Origin: CAVUNY01 sp963843535
Lineage (GTDB): Bacteria; Chloroflexota; Anaerolineae; Anaerolineales; Anaerolineaceae
DNA length: 64,000 bases
Reading direction: 5' to 3'
Assembly (NCBI GenBank): GCA_963843535.1
Contig: CAWJKU010000004.1
Location: 806,001-870,000, forward strand
Shown here: positions 17,589 to 25,046 of the stretch, piece after piece
Position numbering within the stretch: the first letter of the stretch is position 1
Layout: every line of letters starts with the position of its first letter
Program-made: the position numbers and the translations under genes
The notes under the pieces: model-generated
Database searches by the model: none
Told to the model about the DNA's origin: nothing
The model's input: only the letters and a program-made list of their open reading frames with translations

Positions 17589-18845
17589 TTAGCCCGATTT
17601 AAAAATAACAGGCAGTAAAGAATGGTAAACCTCATTGACAACTGAAAATGTAATAATGATCGTCTGCTCTCGATTTACTATGGATGTGTCATCCGCAACA
17701 ATTTTCAATTGGGTCTGGTATACCCCTAATGATATAGGCTGAAAAGTCAGCTGCAATTCCTGTCCACTTTCTCCATTCATTGTGGAGATTGCCAGCCAAT
17801 CTGGTTTTTGATCAATAATGACTTTCCAGCCATTTAATGTGCCAAAGTTATAGGTAGATATCGATATTTTAATGCTGGTAGGTTGTGGAGGATCTCCTAA
17901 TTCGCTAAGATGCCCAATATTGGTTGCAGAAACGTTCATAACAGGCGGGGGCAGTGGTTGGAATAAGTCAGTTATCCGTGCATCCGGTCGCCCAATAAAC
18001 GCATTGTTATACTGCGGTTTCGGATCATACCAATAATCTTTATCCAACCACATAACATTATCTGGGTGATCTGGATGAGAAAAGCGTTCAACTGTTTTCG
18101 AATTGAAATCGTAGAAACTTTCATATGTTCCACGAAGCGTTTTGCCTTCAAAAAGATAGTGTACATATTTTTGGAAGGCATCCCCGTACCAATCGGCAAA
18201 ATAACCAGCCGCTCCAATATCGAGAAATGGATGAGAATACATCGCAACCCGGCGCTGCGCTTCAGCACTGGAAATACTGATGGTGTCATTCCCTGCTGAC
18301 CCGGCGGAAAAACATGAGTAAATCATTACAATGGAATTTGGAGCAAGTCGTAAATCATTCCGGATCATATCATTGGAAACGAAGGTAGTGCTTAAGGCAA
18401 ATCCTCCAACTTCTGGAGCAGGCATTGGTGACCAATAGATACCATGGCCCCGGTACATTAAGAAGTTAGCTCCCATAGCAGCATTCTTTATTTCAGTCCA
18501 ATCATTGTTGGGTGCATAGAATTTATAAACCGTGACACCATTGGTAGATAGCTCATTGGCTGCCTTATCCATGTCAGTTTTATTCGCGTTTGTTGCTGGT
18601 CCATTATCCCCGTCAATTGGCCCAACAATAAGCACTGCTTTTAAAGGTGGAAGATTGAGTTGATGGGAATCAGGTTCCTGGTCAAATTCCTCAATTGTTG
18701 ATGTTATGGGAACTTTCGGTGGAAGTTTTGCTGTATTAGGTACCTGTGAGTCCGCATAAACGGGATTCAAAGGAAATAAAACAAGAATGCCAATCAAAAA
18801 AAGGAATTTTTCAAGTTGAAATTTACCATGCCAATTTTTAATCAT
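17589..18845 (-). CDS. Secreted caspase-fold-like protein with C-terminal sorting-like tail
   Basis: The 418-residue product has a signal peptide (hydrophobic core about 13-27). A domain (about 65-290) follows in which YRGHGIYW supplies a candidate His and VMIYSCFSAGSA a candidate Cys, in the order seen in clan CD peptidases (caspase/gingipain/C25-like). After about 300 it is beta-rich, like a bacterial Ig-type domain, and ends SLLPVIFKSG, like the short hydrophobic ...LPxx(K/R) ends seen on many Chloroflexota secreted proteins. Protease activity is inference. The gene is visibly richer in A+T than its neighbours, which suggests transfer. An AAAGGGGGG ribosome site precedes the ATG. Confidence 0.6.
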   Translation of the reverse strand: MIKNWHGKFQLEKFLFLIGILVLFPLNPVYADSQVPNTAKLPPKVPITSTIEEFDQEPDSHQLNLPPLKAVLIVGPIDGDNGPATNANKTDMDKAANELSTNGVTVYKFYAPNNDWTEIKNAAMGANFLMYRGHGIYWSPMPAPEVGGFALSTTFVSNDMIRNDLRLAPNSIVMIYSCFSAGSAGNDTISISSAEAQRRVAMYSHPFLDIGAAGYFADWYGDAFQKYVHYLFEGKTLRGTYESFYDFNSKTVERFSHPDHPDNVMWLDKDYWYDPKPQYNNAFIGRPDARITDLFQPLPPPVMNVSATNIGHLSELGDPPQPTSIKISISTYNFGTLNGWKVIIDQKPDWLAISTMNGESGQELQLTFQPISLGVYQTQLKIVADDTSIVNREQTIIITFSVVNEVYHSLLPVIFKSG

Positions 18846-19003
18846 AAATTACCCCCCTTTGAGATATTTCGGCGAAAAGTATTTTAGACAGTATACAAGA
18901 AATTTAAATATTCAGATGCAAATGCAAGGATTAGAAAAGAATGCTCGATATTGTTCCCGTGATGAACACCCGGTGCATTATTGAAGGCTTGAACTTAAAA
19001 AAT

Positions 19004-19035
19004 GAACCCGCATGACAGGAATTGCCTGCGGGTTC
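19004..19035 (-). terminator. Intrinsic terminator of gyrB
   Basis: GAACCCGCA/TGCGGGTTC hairpin about 60 nt past the gyrB stop; read on the minus strand it is followed by ATTTTTTAAG. No other gene lies between it and gyrB. Confidence 0.8.
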
Positions 19036-19093
19036 GATCATTAAATTTCCTCACACTTCTGGCGCGAATTAAAAAATCAATGAAAACCTATTA

Positions 19094-21010
19094 TTACACG
19101 TCCAGGTTACGCACGTCGCGGGCGTGGGTGGTGATGAACTTGGTGCGCGGGGGAACGGCTTCGCCCATGAGCATATCGAAGGTGCGGTCGGCGACGGCGG
19201 CATCCTCCACGGAGACTTGCAGCAAGGTGCGGTTCTGGGGGTCCATAGTGGTTTCCCAAAGCTGCTGCGGGTTCATTTCTCCCAGACCCTTGTAGCGCTG
19301 CAAGGTGACCCTTTCGGCGCTGGCGCCCATTTCTTTGATGATGCGGTCCTTGTCATTTTCGGTGTAGGCGTAGCGCACCTGGTTCTTAAATGCCACGCGG
19401 AAAAGGGGCGGTTGGGCGATGTACATGTGGCCTTCTTCGATCAAGGACTGCATATAGCGGAAGAAAAAGGTCAGCAGCAAGGTGCGGATGTGGCTGCCGT
19501 CGACATCGGCATCGGTCATGATAATGATCCGCCCGTAGCGCAGATTGGTCAGATCGAAGTTATCGCCAATGCCTGTGCCAATGGCGGAAATGAGGGCTTT
19601 GACCTCGTTGTTGCCCAGGATTTTGTCCAGCCGGGCGCGTTCTGTGTTTAGGATCTTACCGCGCAGGGGCAGGATGGCCTGAAAGTGGCGGTCGCGGCCT
19701 TGTTTAGCCGAGCCGCCGGCGCTGTCGCCCTCAACGATGTACAGCTCAGTTTTGTTCGAATCGCGCTCCGAGCAGTCTGCCAGTTTTCCGGGCAGGGTCA
19801 GGCTTTCGAGGGCCGATTTGCGAATGACCAGGTCGCGGGCTTTGCGGGCCGCATCGCGGGCGCGGGCGGATGTGAGACATTTGGAGACGATAGATTTCGC
19901 CGCCTGGGGGTTTTCCTCCAGGAAGGTGGAGAACCCTTCCGCCACCACCTGCTGCACGTAGGTCTGCACCTCAGGGTTCATCAGCTTAACCTTGGTTTGC
20001 GACTCGAACTGCGGGTCGGGGTGTTTGATGCTGATGATGGCGGTCATGCCTTCGCGGATATCGTCGCCGTTGAAGTTGGGGTCGGCGTCCTTCAAAAGGC
20101 CGGTGCGGCGGGCGTAATCGTTGATCGCGCGCGTGGTCGCCGTGCGCAGACCGGTCAGATGCGTGCCGCCGTCGATGGTGTTGATCGTGTTGGCGAACGA
20201 ATAAACCGATTCGGCGTAGGCATCCGTGTACTGGACAGCGCATTCGATGCCGATGTTCTCTACTTCTTTCTCAACGTAAAATACGGGATGGAGAACTTCG
20301 CGGTTGCGGTTGAGGTAGCGGACGAAAGAATTGATGCCGCCCTCAAAATAGAATGACATTTCGCGGTTGGCGCGTTCATCGACCAGTTTCAGCAGCACTT
20401 TGCGGGTGACAAAAGCCATTTCGCGGAAACGCTGTACTAGGGTTTCAAACTTGTAATCCAGGTCGTCTTTAAAGATCAGCGGGTCAAAGCGGTAAGTGGT
20501 CTTGGTTCCGGTGCCGTCGGTGGTGCTTTTCCGGATCGGTTTGACGGCTTCCATCGGGATGCCGCGTTCATAGCGCTGAAAATACACCTGCCCATCGCGG
20601 CGCACTTCAACCTCGCACCATTCTGAAAGGGCGTTCACCGCCGAGACACCCACGCCGTGCAAGCCGCCCGACACTTTATAGCCGCCGCCGCCAAATTTAC
20701 CACCGGCGTGCAGCACGGTCATGACCACTTCCAGGGCCGATTTATGTTTTTCCGGGTGAATGTCGACCGGAATGCCGCGCCCGTTATCCTCAACGGTCAC
20801 ACTGCTGTCAGGGTGAATGGTGACGTTGATCTGATCGCAGGTTCCAGCCAGGGCCTCATCGATAGAGTTATCGACAACTTCGTAAACCAGGTGGTGGAGC
20901 GCCTTGAGGTCCGTCCCGCCGACATACATACCCGGGCGGCGGCGTACAGCCTCCAGCCCTTCCAATACCTGGATATCTTTTGCTGCATACGAAGTGGGCG
21001 TTTGATTCAC
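19094..21010 (-). CDS. gyrB: DNA gyrase subunit B
   Basis: ATPase subunit of gyrase, which introduces negative supercoils. The 638 residues show the GHKL ATPase motifs (VEDNGRGIP, GGLHGVGVSAVNALS), the transducer GGTHLTGLR, and the TOPRIM motifs EGDSAGGSAKQGRDR and DADVDGSHIRTLL. The C-terminal QRYKGLGEMNP identifies GyrB/ParE; the K in QRYKGLGEMNPxQLW favours GyrB. The start is GTG, 5 nt after GGAGG. It is transcribed alone, without dnaA, recF or gyrA nearby. ParE cannot be ruled out without comparison to a second copy elsewhere. Confidence 0.92.
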   Translation of the reverse strand: MNQTPTSYAAKDIQVLEGLEAVRRRPGMYVGGTDLKALHHLVYEVVDNSIDEALAGTCDQINVTIHPDSSVTVEDNGRGIPVDIHPEKHKSALEVVMTVLHAGGKFGGGGYKVSGGLHGVGVSAVNALSEWCEVEVRRDGQVYFQRYERGIPMEAVKPIRKSTTDGTGTKTTYRFDPLIFKDDLDYKFETLVQRFREMAFVTRKVLLKLVDERANREMSFYFEGGINSFVRYLNRNREVLHPVFYVEKEVENIGIECAVQYTDAYAESVYSFANTINTIDGGTHLTGLRTATTRAINDYARRTGLLKDADPNFNGDDIREGMTAIISIKHPDPQFESQTKVKLMNPEVQTYVQQVVAEGFSTFLEENPQAAKSIVSKCLTSARARDAARKARDLVIRKSALESLTLPGKLADCSERDSNKTELYIVEGDSAGGSAKQGRDRHFQAILPLRGKILNTERARLDKILGNNEVKALISAIGTGIGDNFDLTNLRYGRIIIMTDADVDGSHIRTLLLTFFFRYMQSLIEEGHMYIAQPPLFRVAFKNQVRYAYTENDKDRIIKEMGASAERVTLQRYKGLGEMNPQQLWETTMDPQNRTLLQVSVEDAAVADRTFDMLMGEAVPPRTKFITTHARDVRNLDV

Positions 21011-21050
21011 ACAATCCTCCGCTTAAAATTAATCCTAATGAACAGGTTCG

Positions 21051-22052
21051 TCAGGCTTTACTGGCGCTGGACACCAATTTTCTCAGGTTCTCTTCCATCC
21101 AGCGCATTCCGCCCTGGTAATAAATAAAACTGGCAGCCAGCAGCCCGGTAGTGATAAAAGCGTGCCCGCCAATCCCGACCAGCATCATCCAGGAATCGGG
21201 CGGAGCGGCGCGCCAAAAGATATTCAACCCCTCATTTAATAGAAAAATAACGACCAGGAACATGCCGGTCCCGGGAAGGAAACCTCTGACCAGGCGCATG
21301 CTGGTGAGCATCGAGCTTATGGCACTGAGCCCGTACGAAAAGATGCCGTGAGGTGAAAAGACAAAGGGGATCACAATCCATAAAAACACGAAGCTCATCA
21401 CCAGCAGGACGATCTGGGCGATACCCGGGCTGAGAATGATTATGATCGACAGGATGATAATGGCTGGGATCGCAATCAGAATCAGAGCCACCAGCAAGAC
21501 CAGGGTGAGCGAGATCGTCTGGAAAAATCCCCAGGTGAATCGCTGGGTGAAAGTCACATCAAATCGGCGTTCAGCGCAGGAATAGGCCACAAGGTTAAAG
21601 TAAACGCTGCCAAAAACCAGACCCAAAACCAGGATCACCAGCGTGGCAGCCACGGTTGACCCTCCGGATGCAATTTCATTGTTCACAGCGCTGCCAAACG
21701 GCGTGGCGCTGTCATTCATCGAAGATATTAAGCTGGGAACGCCAATCGGCCAGGTCCGGATCAACCCCAGGAGGTTGAAGTGGTCGATCAGCGATTGGAA
21801 TGCCGGTTTGCTGCTGACCATTAAGTCAGTCATATCGGATGATCCCAATTCCGAGACGGTCTGGATCCAGTGATCCAGCCAGGGCTGTAAAGAACTTTTA
21901 ATACTCAAATGCGGACCCAGCCAGAGGAATAAATCGAGGATTATCGGGAATAAAATTAGCTGGATATGGCCTGCAACCATGTTAAATCCGGCAATTACAG
22001 CGCTCATTAAGCGGGGAGGAACGGCTGCGGCGGTCTCAGGCCTGGTCTGCAT
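21051..22052 (-). CDS. Polytopic membrane protein, function unknown
   Basis: A 333-residue protein with about six hydrophobic segments (near 14-45, 130-152, 172-206, 210-236, 263-283 and 290-312) and a short charged C-terminus. The loops lack recognisable motifs. No Shine-Dalgarno is visible; a TGGTAAAAT extended -10 box ends 9 nt before the ATG, so the mRNA is probably leaderless. It is divergent from the gene at 22100 across 47 nt, which suggests shared regulation. Confidence 0.7.
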   Translation of the reverse strand: MQTRPETAAAVPPRLMSAVIAGFNMVAGHIQLILFPIILDLFLWLGPHLSIKSSLQPWLDHWIQTVSELGSSDMTDLMVSSKPAFQSLIDHFNLLGLIRTWPIGVPSLISSMNDSATPFGSAVNNEIASGGSTVAATLVILVLGLVFGSVYFNLVAYSCAERRFDVTFTQRFTWGFFQTISLTLVLLVALILIAIPAIIILSIIIILSPGIAQIVLLVMSFVFLWIVIPFVFSPHGIFSYGLSAISSMLTSMRLVRGFLPGTGMFLVVIFLLNEGLNIFWRAAPPDSWMMLVGIGGHAFITTGLLAASFIYYQGGMRWMEENLRKLVSSASKA

Positions 22053-22066
22053 AATAGAACTATTTT

Positions 22067-22092
22067 ACCACATTGGCCCTTTGGGGTAGAAT
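22067..22092. promoter_or_regulatory. Compact divergent promoter region with two -10 boxes
   Basis: In the 47 nt between the divergent genes at 22052 and 22100, the plus strand has TAGAAT (22087-22092), 17 nt after TTTACC, with the ATG 7 nt on. The minus strand has TGGTAAAAT ending 9 nt before its ATG. Confidence 0.55.
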
Positions 22093-22099
22093 TATCGCG

Positions 22100-22915
22100 A
22101 TGGACGAGCACCAACACCTGCCCGATACCAACCAATTGAGCATTCTGGCAGCGACGATTTTGCTGGCGTACGCTCTGACGCCCTTTATTCGCATACCGGA
22201 GACTGAATTGGTGTTAAGGCTGCCTTTCGCGGTCTTTGAATACAAGCTCAGTTTTAACACAATCGTCTCCGTTTTAACGGCATTATTGGCCGCGGCAGGA
22301 ACGGATTGGCTTTTACGCAGCCACCCTCACCTGGAAGGCGCCAACCTGTGGCTGCATCTGCTCTTGCCAGCGCTGACTGCCTGGACTATTGGCGTACCGC
22401 TCTCTACTTTAACCATCGGCCTGCAGTGGTGGGCAGTATTTACCATGGGCGGCATCCTGTTAGTGATGGTTTTTATCGCTGAGTATATCGTCGTTGATTT
22501 TCAAGACGCCCGCCACGGACTGGCAACGATTGGACTGACGGCGCTTTCTTTTGCCTTGTATCTGATCCTGGCGATCGCTGCCCGCACGGCCAGCTTGAGG
22601 TTGTACCTGCTCCTACCGCTGCTCATGGGTCCGCTGGCGCTGGTCTGTTTGCGCACGTTATATCTGCGCGCCGGCAGCGGTTGGTTCGTAACCTGGACTT
22701 TTGGCATCATCGCGGTTACCGGTCAGGTCATCGTCGGCCTGCAGTATCTGCCCCTCAGTCCGCTGGCTTACGGCTTGATTTTGACCGGCCTGGCGTATGC
22801 GCTTACCAATGTGGCCGGGTCGATCCAGGAAGGGCGAAGCTGGCCCGGTCTGCTCATCGAACCGGCATTTATCATGGGGTTTTTATGGCTGCTGGCCTTT
22901 ATTGTAAAAGTTTAA
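22100..22915 (+). CDS. Polytopic membrane protein, function unknown
   Basis: The 271-residue product has about eight hydrophobic helices in evenly spaced pairs, with short loops and few charges. There is a GSIQEGRSW loop near the end, and I cannot name the family. I start at ATG 22100 rather than the upstream TTG at 22073, because TAGAAT lies 7 nt before the ATG and would put transcription start at or near it. The stop lies 1 nt before the JAMM protease gene, so the two are co-transcribed; a functional link is possible but not shown. Confidence 0.7.
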   Translation: MDEHQHLPDTNQLSILAATILLAYALTPFIRIPETELVLRLPFAVFEYKLSFNTIVSVLTALLAAAGTDWLLRSHPHLEGANLWLHLLLPALTAWTIGVPLSTLTIGLQWWAVFTMGGILLVMVFIAEYIVVDFQDARHGLATIGLTALSFALYLILAIAARTASLRLYLLLPLLMGPLALVCLRTLYLRAGSGWFVTWTFGIIAVTGQVIVGLQYLPLSPLAYGLILTGLAYALTNVAGSIQEGRSWPGLLIEPAFIMGFLWLLAFIVKV

Positions 22916-22916
22916 G

Positions 22917-23366
22917 ATGCCGAACACTGTGATTTTGACCGTGGATCAGTTTGACCAGATCACCCGCCATATCGAAAGCTGCCTGCCGGAAGAGGCATGC
23001 GGGCTGATCGGCGGGAAAGGGGGGGTGGGCAGGTTGGTGATCCCGGTGGAGAATGAGCTGCACAGCCCGGTCCGTTTTCGCATGGCGCCGCTGGCCCAGC
23101 TGAAGGCGATGGACCAGATTGAGGCGTTGGGGTGGGATCTACTCGCCATTTTTCACAGCCACCCTCAAGGACCGGCAGGCCCTTCACCCACGGACGTCGC
23201 GGAATTCTTTTATCCGGGAACGGTGGTGATCATTGCCAGTCCAGCGGACCATGAAAACGCACACGATGAGCTCAGCGATAGCCTGGCCTGGGGAAAATGG
23301 AGAATCCGGTCTTTCATCATAGAAAATAACCGGTTCCATTCAGTAAAATTGAGCATGGTTGTTTAA
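22917..23366 (+). CDS. JAMM/MPN+ metalloprotease domain protein
   Basis: A 149-residue stand-alone Mov34/MPN+ protein. The metal-site motif HSHPQGPAGPSPTD (His80, His82, Ser90, Asp93) is complete, and the upstream Glu of EEACGL (25/26) fits the catalytic Glu. Prokaryotic members remove C-terminal peptides from ubiquitin-like sulfur carriers (as in thiamin/cysteine or molybdopterin sulfur transfer) or act as isopeptidases. Neither a ThiS/MoaD-like nor an E1-like gene is next to it here, so the substrate is unknown. It starts 1 nt after the stop of the upstream membrane-protein gene. Confidence 0.85.
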   Translation: MPNTVILTVDQFDQITRHIESCLPEEACGLIGGKGGVGRLVIPVENELHSPVRFRMAPLAQLKAMDQIEALGWDLLAIFHSHPQGPAGPSPTDVAEFFYPGTVVIIASPADHENAHDELSDSLAWGKWRIRSFIIENNRFHSVKLSMVV

Positions 23367-23419
23367 AGCAACGTTTATTGCGCTTTAGGGTTATTTAATG
23401 CATCTGGAGGGATTATTTT

Positions 23420-24106
23420 ATGCCGTTTTTAATGCTTTTCATCGTGATTATCGCGAGCTATGTCATTGGCGCAATCCCCTGGGGAATTGTGGTCGTATTC
23501 CTGTTTACCGGAAAAGATATACGGAAAATGGGCAGCGGGCGCACGGGTGGCACGAATGTCATGCGGGCGGCCGGGCTGGCAGCTGGCGCTCTGACGGGGG
23601 TGTTGGACGTGATGAAAGGTGTCGCCAGCGGTTGGATCGCCGATGCATTGATGCCGGGCAATGTCTGGGTTAAAGTTTTGGCGGCCGTGATCGCGCTGCT
23701 GGCATCTACGAAATCGATCTTTTACACCCAACGCGATGAGAACGGCAAGCTCCATCTGAAAGGCGGCGCAGGCGGCGCGACCGGGTTGGGGGCCGCGGTT
23801 GCCTTATGGCCCTCCAGCATATTTTTTATCTTCCCGGTCGCCGCGCTGGTTTTTATCCTGGTGGGTTACGCTTCCGTTACCACAATCAGTGTCGTCGTGG
23901 TATCAACGATCCTTTTCGCCGTCAGGGCGGTAGCTGTGGACGCTCCCTGGCAGTATATTGTTTATGGCGTTTTGGCATTGATGATTGTGTTGTATGCTCT
24001 GCGCCCCAACCTGAAACGGCTGCGAGAAGGCACGGAGAGGGTGGTTGGGCTGCGGGCTTATTATCTCAAGCGAGCCAACCAGCAGCAATCAAGCAATAAT
24101 TTATAA
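23420..24106 (+). CDS. PlsY-like glycerol-3-phosphate acyltransferase
   Basis: Integral membrane enzyme that uses acyl-phosphate to acylate glycerol-3-phosphate, the first step of phospholipid synthesis. The 228 residues show motif 1 SYVIGAIPWG, motif 2 GSGRTGGTNVMRAAG (canonical GSGNxGATNxxR) and motif 3 KGGAGGATGLG (canonical GGKGVAT). Five to six helices are evident. Motif 3 departs from the GGKG consensus. GGAGGG precedes the ATG. The 3' end lies 2 nt from the convergent hydrolase gene. Confidence 0.82.
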   Translation: MPFLMLFIVIIASYVIGAIPWGIVVVFLFTGKDIRKMGSGRTGGTNVMRAAGLAAGALTGVLDVMKGVASGWIADALMPGNVWVKVLAAVIALLASTKSIFYTQRDENGKLHLKGGAGGATGLGAAVALWPSSIFFIFPVAALVFILVGYASVTTISVVVVSTILFAVRAVAVDAPWQYIVYGVLALMIVLYALRPNLKRLREGTERVVGLRAYYLKRANQQQSSNNL

Positions 24107-24108
24107 AC

Positions 24109-24963
24109 TCACTCGTTTGCCACGAGTTCCGGAGTTTCCATCAACACCTGTTTATACAGGTAGCGGAGATTGCGGCGGTGCAGCTCTTCCGCAAGGCCAC
24201 CCAGGTAAACCCTGCTTTTCCCGCACGACTCGATATCGATCATTGCCAGGGCATCCACCGGATTACGCCTGCGCGCTGCTGCACGGACCGACTTGCGAAT
24301 ATTCGTAAGATATGCCAGGTTTTCTTTGACGGCATCGTCGATTTCACCCCGCAGGATGATATCGCCATGTCCTTGAACGATGTTTTCCAAGCCCATTTTT
24401 CCGATCTTTTTGATTGTCACTGCCAGTTCATCGATGTTGCCATCGACAATATAAGGCAGCGGCAGGAATGCATCTCCGGCAAAAAGCACCCGATCTTCCT
24501 CGATAAACACCGATATTCCATCCCGGCTGTGGCCTGGGGTGTGGATCAGGATCAGGTTCTTCTTTCCTACGCGCAGCGAAAATTCGCCTTCCTCAAAAGT
24601 CATCTGCGGGAAAACCAGCTTAACCTGTTTGAACACTGGATTTTGGTGTTTGGCGCCTTCTAATGCGGTGGGGCCTTTTTCAATCATAAACGCGCGGCAC
24701 AGGTTGTGGGAGATGACCGTCGCGCCTGGGAAAAAACCGTTCCCCCAACTGTGATCGGCGTGATAATGGGTATTGATAATGTAGCGAACAGGGACAGCAA
24801 GCTCCTCTTCGATAAAAGCTCGCATCGCCAGGGCTTCGTCTGGCAAGGCCAGCGTATCGATGACGACTGCCCATTGGGGGCCTGTTACCACTCCTGCGGT
24901 AACCTGGGCATAAATTTCACTTTGGAACCAGTAAACATTTTCTGAGACGCGTTCGCGATGCAT
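24109..24963 (-). CDS. Metallo-beta-lactamase-fold hydrolase
   Basis: A 284-residue MBL-fold enzyme with the metal motif THYHADH (His66, His68, Asp70, His71), the later HTPGHSRDG His, GDAFLP Asp and QGHGD. It resembles the glyoxalase II/SoxH-like branch with a helical C-terminal extension, and the substrate is not clear. I use the ATG at 24963; a TTG at 24981 is in frame but lacks an obvious ribosome site. It is convergent with the plsY-like gene. Confidence 0.85.
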   Translation of the reverse strand: MHRERVSENVYWFQSEIYAQVTAGVVTGPQWAVVIDTLALPDEALAMRAFIEEELAVPVRYIINTHYHADHSWGNGFFPGATVISHNLCRAFMIEKGPTALEGAKHQNPVFKQVKLVFPQMTFEEGEFSLRVGKKNLILIHTPGHSRDGISVFIEEDRVLFAGDAFLPLPYIVDGNIDELAVTIKKIGKMGLENIVQGHGDIILRGEIDDAVKENLAYLTNIRKSVRAAARRRNPVDALAMIDIESCGKSRVYLGGLAEELHRRNLRYLYKQVLMETPELVANE

Positions 24964-25046
24964 ATCACAATCCCGTTGCAAGATAACGGCCTATAGAATA
25001 GCACACTTGCAATGAATTGTCAAAAATTCTAATTCTGGCCTTTACA

